Shown piece by piece: positions 6,752 through 12,089 of a stretch of DNA of 14,146 nt. This stretch comes from an uncultured Pseudomonas sp. (GTDB lineage: Bacteria; Pseudomonadota; Gammaproteobacteria; Pseudomonadales; Pseudomonadaceae): positions 1-14,146 of the forward strand of contig NZ_CAMPHV010000078.1 of assembly GCF_946886105.1 (NCBI RefSeq), in the 5' to 3' direction. Under the pieces are notes generated by a model. The model did no database searches. It had not been told where the DNA came from and worked only from the letters and a program-made list of their open reading frames with translations. The translations under genes were made by a program, and so were the position numbers. The first letter of the stretch is position 1, and each line of letters opens with the position of its first letter.

Positions 6752-6758
6752 TTGTCAA
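6730..6758 (-). promoter_or_regulatory. Candidate sigma-70 promoter of the SDR gene
   Basis: Reading leftward, a perfect -35 TTGACA (6758-6753) is followed by a 17-bp spacer (6752-6736) and a weak -10 GACTAT (6735-6730). Operator site 2 fills the spacer, and site 1 falls just after the expected transcription start. A bound regulator would therefore be expected to block or remodel polymerase. The -10 matches the consensus in only three positions. Confidence 0.55.
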
Positions 6759-6791
6759 GCTAAGGTAGGCCATCGAATCTGGAGAGCCGTC

Positions 6792-7292
6792 ATGCGTTGG
6801 GAAGAACTCGAGCAACAACCCTGTTCCCTGGCCCGCACCCTGTCGGTGGTCGGCGACCGCTGGACCCTGTTGGTGTTGCGCGAATGTTTTCTCGGTACGC
6901 GGCGTTTCGATGCCTTCGAACAGCGCCTGGGGATTACCCGGCACCTGCTCGCGGATCGACTGAAAACCCTGGTGCGGGCGGGCGTATTGAACAAGGTGGC
7001 GTATCAGCAGCGCCCCTTGCGTGAGGAGTACCGGCTAACCGACAAGGGCCGCGATCTCTACCCGGTGATCATGTCCCTGGTGAATTGGGGCGACCGGTAT
7101 ATGAGCGACGAAAACGGCCCGCCGATTCGGCATATCCACCGCACCTGCGGCAAACCGTTGCGTGCCCAGCTGGTCTGTTCGGAATGCGCCGAACCGCTGG
7201 CGCCCCATGAGGTGCTGCTGGAGGAAGCGCCGGCGTTCGAAGGGCAGTTGCTGCCGGCGCATTGGCACGCCAAGCAGGCGGGGGAAACCTAG
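6792..7292 (+). CDS. HxlR-family winged-helix transcriptional regulator
   Basis: The protein has 166 aa. The HxlR domain covers about residues 7-105: PCSLARTLSVVGDRWTLLVL with the conserved Cys11, the recognition-helix region FDAFEQRLGITRHLLADRL, then the wing YQQRPLREEYRLTDKG. The tail carries HRTCG (His116, Cys119) and CSEC (Cys129, Cys132), a compact C3H-like arrangement that may bind a metal. In this family the N-terminal Cys can sense quinones or other electrophiles, so redox regulation is possible but not shown. I chose the ATG at 6792 because GGAGAG (6781-6786) lies 5 bp upstream and the family N-terminus begins here. An in-frame upstream start at 6723 would run through the promoter. 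It probably represses the divergent SDR gene. Confidence 0.92.
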   Translation: MRWEELEQQPCSLARTLSVVGDRWTLLVLRECFLGTRRFDAFEQRLGITRHLLADRLKTLVRAGVLNKVAYQQRPLREEYRLTDKGRDLYPVIMSLVNWGDRYMSDENGPPIRHIHRTCGKPLRAQLVCSECAEPLAPHEVLLEEAPAFEGQLLPAHWHAKQAGET

Positions 7293-7296
7293 TACC

Positions 7297-7316
7297 GCGA
7301 CACGAAGCATTGTCGC
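7297..7316. other. Short hairpin after the hxlR-type gene
   Basis: GCGACA (7297-7302) and TGTCGC (7311-7316) form a 6-bp stem with an 8-nt loop, 4 bp after the regulator's stop codon. No T-run follows, so a role as terminator is uncertain. It opens the 325-bp gene-free stretch (7293-7617), which otherwise holds only the repeats listed next. Confidence 0.35.
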
Positions 7317-7320
7317 AGTC

Positions 7321-7533
7321 CGTGGGAGGGGCTTCAGCCGCGACGCTTACAGCGCCTTTAACAGGCCGTTGAAAAACGTTGGCGAGGCAGGCGAGACAAG
7401 GCAAAAATGGCCGAAAAGGCGGAGTTTACTGCTGTAAATGAGCACTTTGAGGCCGTTTTTAACGCCGTCTCGGCTACGTAGGTAGTTTTTCAACAGCCTG
7501 TTAAGGTCCATCGCGGCTAAAGCCCCTCCCACG
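7321..7533. repeat. Inverted REP pair (GTGGGAGGGGCTT family) enclosing MITE copy B
   Basis: Left arm 7321-7344 begins CGTGGGAGGGGCTTCAGCCG; right arm 7510-7533 ends CTAAAGCCCCTCCCACG. Over 24 bp the arms are inverse complements with two differences (C/T at two sites). Between them lie a short loop sequence and the inserted MITE. This motif is a second REP type, distinct from the GTAGCCCGGAT family. Confidence 0.8.
7362..7500. mobile_element. MITE copy B (139 bp), TTAA target duplication
   Basis: It has the same termini as copy A (CAGGCCGTTGAAAAAC and GTTTTTCAACAGCCTG), the same nested interior hairpins and no coding capacity. TTAA flanks both ends (7358-7361 and 7501-7504). It sits in the loop of the inverted REP pair 7321-7533. 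The different 4-bp duplications of copies A and B (CTAG, TTAA) show independent insertions and fix the element boundaries. Confidence 0.85.
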
Positions 7534-7579
7534 CAAGCCTGGCGTTAAACCGACATCATGATGGTTGACGCGACACTCG

Positions 7580-7617
7580 CAGGCCGTGGAAAGCCTAGGT
7601 AGTTCTTCAACGGCCTG
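7580..7617. repeat. Terminal remnant of the MITE / stem-loop beside the small gene's stop
   Basis: CAGGCCGTGGAA at 7580 and TTCAACGGCCTG ending at 7617 pair over 12 bp with one mismatch. The interior AGCCTAGGTAGTTC keeps the GGTAGTT found near the MITE's right end. It looks like a MITE with the middle deleted and the ends degenerated, without a clear target duplication. It directly abuts the stop codon of the leftward small gene (TCA 7618-7620), where the stem-loop may end or stabilise the dgc-etf transcript. Confidence 0.6.
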
Positions 7618-7863
7618 TCAGCGTGGTACCAATGCCGGCAATAGCGTGCGCGAAATCGCTTCGCGCACGGTGGGCAGCAGGGTGGCGCTGCCGCCAAGCA
7701 TTTCCTCGACCAGCCGGCGCAGGGCGACGGCGCGTTCCGGGCTCAGGCCGCTGACCGCATATTCGCAGGCCTGTTCGGCACTCACTCCCGGTGGAATGGA
7801 CAAACCCAGCGCCACCAGGCGTTCGCGGAAGTCTTCCTGGTCGATCAGGTCGGCATGCATCAT
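7618..7863 (-). CDS. Small conserved-looking protein of unknown function, end of dgc-etf cluster
   Basis: The protein has 81 aa, is probably cytoplasmic and largely helical (QEDFRERLVALGL, SPERAVALRRLVEEML), with no signal peptide, membrane span or cysteines. I do not recognise the family. The start at 7863 (ATGATGCAT) has GGAGG 8 bp upstream, which together with its position supports a real gene. A longer in-frame extension overlapping etfB was rejected. It follows etfB by 25 bp on the same strand, so it is likely the last gene of the dimethylglycine cluster and could assist the Etf or DgcB proteins, but that is only context. Its stop abuts a stem-loop at 7580-7617. Confidence 0.7.
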   Translation of the reverse strand: MMHADLIDQEDFRERLVALGLSIPPGVSAEQACEYAVSGLSPERAVALRRLVEEMLGGSATLLPTVREAISRTLLPALVPR

Positions 7864-7888
7864 GGTTGAATCCTCCAGTGGCGTGGCG

Positions 7889-8662
7889 CTAGCGCAGTAC
7901 GCCTTCGTCGAGCAGTAACTTGAAGATAGCCTCGGCGCCGTCTTGTGGCGAGACGTCCTTGAGTACCTGGCCACCGCCGCCGGAAGCTTTGGCGGTGGCC
8001 GCCTTCATCCGTTCGGCACCGGTTTTGGCTTTGATCATCTTGAGTCGCTTCGGCCGCGGGCGCGCCGGTTGCAGCTGGGCGACGGCGAGCAGATCGTCGG
8101 CGACAGAGAGTGTCGCATGGGCCTGCACCTGCCCGCGTCGGGCCGGGCCGAAGGCGCTCTGGCGGGCCACCGGTGCGGCATGGTCGACACTGGCGACGAA
8201 CGGCAAACGCACGCGCAGACGCCGGCGCTGGCCGCGGGGCAGGGCTTGCAGTACATGCGCCACGCCGTCTTCGACGCTCTCCACCTCGGCCAAGCCGACC
8301 ACCAGCGGCCAGCCCAGTTGTTCCGCCAACAGGTAGGGCAGGAGTCCCGAGCCTTCGCCGGTTTCCGCCTGGCTTCCCGTCAGTACGAGCTGTGCGTCAG
8401 CGCCGCCGAGATAGGCGGCCAGGGCGGGCAGGGCGTCGTCGCCGGGTGCTTGTTCGAGCACGCCGATTTCCCGCAAACCCATACCCAGATAGGCGCGCAA
8501 GGCGTCCGCATGCGGGTCGCCGGCATGCAGCAATTGCAGTTTGTCGCCGCTCAGGCGCAAGCCCAGTTCCACCGCGCGGGCATCCTGCTCGGCGCGGCGG
8601 GGCCGGCCCGAGCTCGGGTGTGCACCGATGGAAACCAGGGCGATGATGTTCAAATCAGTCAT
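7889..8662 (-). CDS. etfB: Electron transfer flavoprotein beta subunit, dimethylglycine-associated
   Basis: The protein is a 257-aa EtfB-type protein (adenine nucleotide alpha-hydrolase superfamily). Support comes from the N-terminal strand NIIALVSIGAHP, the AVELGLRLSGD helix, LVLTGSQAETGEGSGLLPY (about 92-110, equivalent to the nucleotide-binding loop) and LLAEQLGWPLVVGLAEVE. It pairs with the etfA product to form a soluble ETF that shuttles electrons between flavoenzymes and the membrane quinone pool. It diverges from housekeeping EtfB, with a long Arg/Lys-rich tail after residue 200, as expected for the dedicated pair of this pathway. The ATG at 8662 has only a weak GGTGA upstream. A REP-like element separates it from etfA by 74 bp, which could set a different expression level. 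Confidence 0.9.
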   Translation of the reverse strand: MTDLNIIALVSIGAHPSSGRPRRAEQDARAVELGLRLSGDKLQLLHAGDPHADALRAYLGMGLREIGVLEQAPGDDALPALAAYLGGADAQLVLTGSQAETGEGSGLLPYLLAEQLGWPLVVGLAEVESVEDGVAHVLQALPRGQRRRLRVRLPFVASVDHAAPVARQSAFGPARRGQVQAHATLSVADDLLAVAQLQPARPRPKRLKMIKAKTGAERMKAATAKASGGGGQVLKDVSPQDGAEAIFKLLLDEGVLR

Positions 8663-8671
8663 GGCTCACCC

Positions 8672-8729
8672 GTAGCCCGGATGCAATCCGGGGGTTGATA
8701 TTGAGGGCTGCGGAATTCATCCGGGTTAC
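8672..8729. repeat. REP-like inverted pair copy 4, between etfA and etfB
   Basis: GTAGCCCGGATGCAATCCGG (8672-8691) is mirrored by ATTCATCCGGGTTAC (8715-8729), degenerate in the right arm. It fills nearly the whole 74-bp space inside the leftward cluster and ends about 10 bp before the etfB start codon, so it may fold in the transcript near the etfB ribosome-binding site. Confidence 0.75.
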
Positions 8730-8736
8730 CCGACGC

Positions 8737-9960
8737 TCAAGCCGCATCGCGCGCCGCTCCCTGACGATGGGCCGCGATCCGTTCGATCAGGGCCTGCAGA
8801 ATCGCCGCCGAGTCGCCGATCACCGAGAGGTCGGCGCGTTTGATCATGTCGCAAGCCGGGTCCAGGTTGATCGCGATCACCTTGTCGCAGGCGCCGATGC
8901 CTTGCAGGTGCTGGATCGCCCCGGAAATGCCGACGGCCAGGTAGACCCGCGCGCTGACCCAGGTGCCGGTGGCACCGACCTGGCGGTTGCGCGGCATGAA
9001 GCCGTCGTCCACCGCCACGCGCGAGGCGCCTTCGGTGGCGCCGAAGGTTTTCGCGGCCTGGTGGAACAGCTCCCAGTCCTTGACCCCGTTGCCGCCGGAG
9101 AGAATGAATTCGGCTTCGGCCATGGGGATCAGCGCCGGATCCACCGCCACCGCGCCGAGATCCTGGATCCGTGGCAGATGGCGGACGATCTGTTCGCTGA
9201 GCTCGATTGGCCGCACTTCATGACGGGTTTCGCTGACCGGCTCGGCGCATTCGGCGGCGGCCAGGATCAGCCGTGGTGCTTGCCGCACCAAGTCTTCGCG
9301 GCCCGCGCCAGCGCGGCCGCTGGCTTGGCCATCGGCCACCTGCCAGACCCGCGTGGCCGGGCGTTCGCCGAGTTTGGCGGCCAGGCGGCGGCCCAGTTCG
9401 CCGCCGCCAGTGCGGCTGTCGGGCAGCAGCCAGTGGCGCGGTGCCAACTGGCTTTCCACCGCGCTTAATGCCAGCACGCGCGCCTCGGGAGCATAACCCT
9501 CGAAGGCTTCGCCTGTGAGCTGCAGCAAGCGGTCGACGCCGTTGCAGTCGAAGGCGCTTTCTTTGTGTTCGCCGAATACCACGGCCACTACCGCGCCGTC
9601 GTTGCCGGCGAGTTTGTGGGCCAGGCCGAGCAGGTCCTTGTCATGGCTGCTCAAGCGGCCGCCGACCATATCCGGCACCACCACGATATGGAACGCCGGC
9701 TGTTCGACGCTATGCAGCGGCAGCTGCACCGCTTCGGTCGTGCTGCTGCGTTTGCCGGTACCGCCCTGCTGGACGCCGGAGCGGTCGATGCGCTTGATCC
9801 CATTGGGGCCGATAAAGCCGACGGCGTGAGGGTTTTTACGCAATACGCCGTTGGCGCTGAGCCAGCTGGATTCAGCCTTCTGCATCGCCGCGTGCAGCGG
9901 ATGCAGACGGTTGCGGGCGATCCACTCGGCGCGTGGGTCGCGACGGATGATGTCGCTCAT
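8737..9960 (-). CDS. etfA: Electron transfer flavoprotein alpha subunit, dimethylglycine-associated
   Basis: The protein has 407 aa, longer than housekeeping EtfA (~310) because of an N-terminal extension of about 85 residues (PRAEWIARNRLHPLHAAMQK, NPHAVGFIGPNGIKRIDR) before the Etf domain starts at HIVVVPDM. The C-terminal FAD domain is clear: SGGNGVKDWELF (288-299), QVGATGTWVSARVYLAVGIS (327-346) and GAIQHLQG, then VIAINLDP and ADLSVIGD. With EtfB it should accept electrons in dimethylglycine oxidation or exchange them with DgcB. The start at 9960 is chosen because GGAGG lies 7 bp upstream and the ATG overlaps the dgcB stop as ATGA. Longer reading through dgcB was rejected. Confidence 0.93.
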   Translation of the reverse strand: MSDIIRRDPRAEWIARNRLHPLHAAMQKAESSWLSANGVLRKNPHAVGFIGPNGIKRIDRSGVQQGGTGKRSSTTEAVQLPLHSVEQPAFHIVVVPDMVGGRLSSHDKDLLGLAHKLAGNDGAVVAVVFGEHKESAFDCNGVDRLLQLTGEAFEGYAPEARVLALSAVESQLAPRHWLLPDSRTGGGELGRRLAAKLGERPATRVWQVADGQASGRAGAGREDLVRQAPRLILAAAECAEPVSETRHEVRPIELSEQIVRHLPRIQDLGAVAVDPALIPMAEAEFILSGGNGVKDWELFHQAAKTFGATEGASRVAVDDGFMPRNRQVGATGTWVSARVYLAVGISGAIQHLQGIGACDKVIAINLDPACDMIKRADLSVIGDSAAILQALIERIAAHRQGAARDAA

Positions 9961-11921
9961 GGGTTCACCTCCGCCATCTTGGGTTTGGCCGGCGCGGGCT
10001 TCTTGGCTTCGACCGCGCCTTCGATCAACACGTCCGCCACCAGCTCGGCGATGTCCTTGATTTGCGGGCGCGGTTCGACCACGCCTTCGAGCATCGCGGT
10101 GCACTGCGGGCAGCCCACGGCCACCAGCTCGGCGCCGGTTTCCTTGATGTCGACCATGCGCATGTCGGGGATCCGCTGCTTGCCGGGGATGTCGGTGATA
10201 GGCGCGCCGCCGCCACCGCCGCAGCAACGCGAGCGGAAGCCCGAGCGCTCCATTTCTTTCACTTCGATACCGATGGCATTCAGAACATTGCGCGGCGCCT
10301 GGTACTCGCCGTTGTAGCGGCCCAGGTAGCAGGGGTCGTGATAGGTCACGCTGCCGCCCTTGTGGCTACCCAGGTTGAGTTTCTGCCCGGCGATCAGCTC
10401 GTCGAGGAAGGTGCTGTGGTGCAGTACCTGGTAGTGGCCGCCCAGGGCGCCGTATTCGTTCTTCAGCACGTGGAAGCTGTGCGGGTCGCAGCTGACGATG
10501 CGTTTGAACTGGTACTTGGCGAGGGTGGCGATATTGCGTTTGGCCAACTGCTGGAACGTTGCCTCGTCGCCCAGACGGCGGGCGACGTCGCCGCTGTCGC
10601 GTTCTTCCAGGCCGAGCACGGCGAAGTCGACATTGGCGGCTTTCAGCACTTTGACAAAGGCGCGCAGGGTACGTTGGTTGCGCATGTCGAAGGCGCCGTC
10701 GCCGACCCAGAACAGCACGTCGGCCGTGCCCTTGTCGCTCATCAGCGGCAGGTTGAGGTCCGCCGCCCAGTTCAAACGACCGCCGGGGGCGAAGCCGCCG
10801 GGGTTGTCGGTGGCGATCAGGTTGTCCAGCACCTCGGCACCCTTGTTCGGCGTGGCGCCTTTTTCCAGGGTCAGATGGCGGCGCATGTCGACGATGGCGT
10901 CGACGTGCTCGATCATCATCGGGCATTCCTCGACGCAGGCGCGGCAAGTGGTGCAGGACCACAGCGTTTCGGCATCGACCAGGGCCTTGCCCTGCAGGTT
11001 GACGATCGGCAGGTGCGGGCCGCCGCTGTGCTCGCCAATCGGCTTACCAGGGTAGGGGCTGCCGGCGAACTTGGCATCGCTGCCGCCGGCCAGGCCGACC
11101 ACCATGTCTTGAATCAGCTTTTTCGGGTTCAGCGGCTGGCCGGCGGCGAAGGCCGGGCAGGCCGCCTCGCACTTGCCGCACTGCACGCAGGCGTCGAAGC
11201 CGAGCAACTGGTTCCAGGTGAAATCGGTGGGCTTTTCCACGCCCAGCGGCGCTTTGGGGTCGTTCAGGTCCAGCGCTTTCAGCCCGGTCGAACGACCGCC
11301 GCCGAAGCGCTCGGCACGGCGGTGCCAGGCCAGGTGCAGGGCGCCGGCGAAGGCGTGCTTCATCGGCCCGCCCCAGGTCATGCCGAAGAACAGCTCGGAC
11401 ACGCCCCAGGCCACGCCGACGGCCAGGACGGCGGCAAGTATCCAGCCACCGAAGCCTTGCGGCAGGATACCGGCGACCGGCAGGGTGGCGATAAAGAAGC
11501 TCGCGGCGAACATCAGCAGGCTTTTCGGCAGGCGCATCCACGGGCCTTTCGACAGCCGCGACGGCGGATCGAGACGACGTTTGGCGACGAACAGGGCGCC
11601 GACGAACATCAGCACGGTGGCGCCCAGCAGGGCGAAGCCGAGGATCTTGTTATGCAAGCCGAAACCGTGCACCAGGATCGCCAGCGCCGCCGCCAGGACG
11701 AAGCCGCCGGCGGTGGCCACGTGGGTCTTGGACATGTACTTGTCGCGCTCGACCACGTGGTGCAGGTCCACCAGGTAGCGGCGCGGCATCTTCAGCAGGC
11801 CGCCGATCCAGTCGACCTTTGCCGGCCGACCGCGGCGCCACATAAAGAAGCGCTTGCCGGCGCCGAGCACGGCGAGGCCGAGTGCGGCGAACAGCAGAAT
11901 GGGAAGAAGGGTGTTCAACAT
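9957..11921 (-). CDS. dgcB: Membrane-bound iron-sulfur protein DgcB of dimethylglycine catabolism
   Basis: The protein has 654 aa. Five hydrophobic spans lie at about residues 3-20, 66-88, 92-113, 134-153 and 158-178. Two 4Fe-4S motifs follow: Cys245/248/251/255 (CVQCGKCEAACP) and Cys323/326/329/333 (CTTCRACVEECP). Two CCG-type segments come next: DPCYLG with Cys531, CCGGGGG with Cys566-567, and GCPQC with Cys604/607. This is the heterodisulfide-reductase-like layout of proteins that pass electrons between a flavoenzyme and quinone. Genetic work in P. aeruginosa (recalled) shows DgcA and DgcB are both needed to convert dimethylglycine to sarcosine. The ATG has GGGAG 6 bp upstream. It overlaps etfA by 4 bp and is separated from dgcA by 168 bp containing a repeat. 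Confidence 0.95.
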   Translation of the reverse strand: MLNTLLPILLFAALGLAVLGAGKRFFMWRRGRPAKVDWIGGLLKMPRRYLVDLHHVVERDKYMSKTHVATAGGFVLAAALAILVHGFGLHNKILGFALLGATVLMFVGALFVAKRRLDPPSRLSKGPWMRLPKSLLMFAASFFIATLPVAGILPQGFGGWILAAVLAVGVAWGVSELFFGMTWGGPMKHAFAGALHLAWHRRAERFGGGRSTGLKALDLNDPKAPLGVEKPTDFTWNQLLGFDACVQCGKCEAACPAFAAGQPLNPKKLIQDMVVGLAGGSDAKFAGSPYPGKPIGEHSGGPHLPIVNLQGKALVDAETLWSCTTCRACVEECPMMIEHVDAIVDMRRHLTLEKGATPNKGAEVLDNLIATDNPGGFAPGGRLNWAADLNLPLMSDKGTADVLFWVGDGAFDMRNQRTLRAFVKVLKAANVDFAVLGLEERDSGDVARRLGDEATFQQLAKRNIATLAKYQFKRIVSCDPHSFHVLKNEYGALGGHYQVLHHSTFLDELIAGQKLNLGSHKGGSVTYHDPCYLGRYNGEYQAPRNVLNAIGIEVKEMERSGFRSRCCGGGGGAPITDIPGKQRIPDMRMVDIKETGAELVAVGCPQCTAMLEGVVEPRPQIKDIAELVADVLIEGAVEAKKPAPAKPKMAEVNP

Positions 11922-11963
11922 GTGAGGCTCCCACCGCCAATGTCAGGGGATGATGCATTTCAG

Positions 11964-12053
11964 TCCCCTCGCCCCTCCGGGGAGAGGGTTAGGGTGAGGG
12001 CGGCTGCGAGACCGTTCCCCTCACCCCAGCCCTCTCCCCAAAAGGGAGAGGGA
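11964..12053. repeat. Inverted pair of a CCCTCACCC/GGGAGAGGG repeat between dgcA and dgcB
   Basis: The left unit 11964-12000 contains CCCCTCCGGGGAGAGGG and AGGGTGAGGG. The right unit 12017-12053 contains CCCCTCACCCCAGCCCTCTC and GGGAGAGGGA. They are inverse complements with several differences, separated by 16 bp, and each also has its own internal hairpin. The motif is a widespread repeat in GC-rich gammaproteobacteria. In the transcript it could form a long stem between dgcA and dgcB and affect their relative expression. Confidence 0.8.
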
Positions 12054-12089
12054 GCCAGACCGGGTCAGACCGTCAAGGTTGTGCTGGAC

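Noticed and set aside
4471..7617. CRISPR array or integron attC sites among the repeated palindromes
   Set aside because: The repeats are irregularly spaced, interrupted by genes and belong to REP/MITE families. There is no regular spacer pattern and no integrase or cas gene.
7943..8698. 251-codon + strand frame opposite etfB
   Set aside because: It is a shadow of EtfB, which has the nucleotide-binding loop and fits the cluster.
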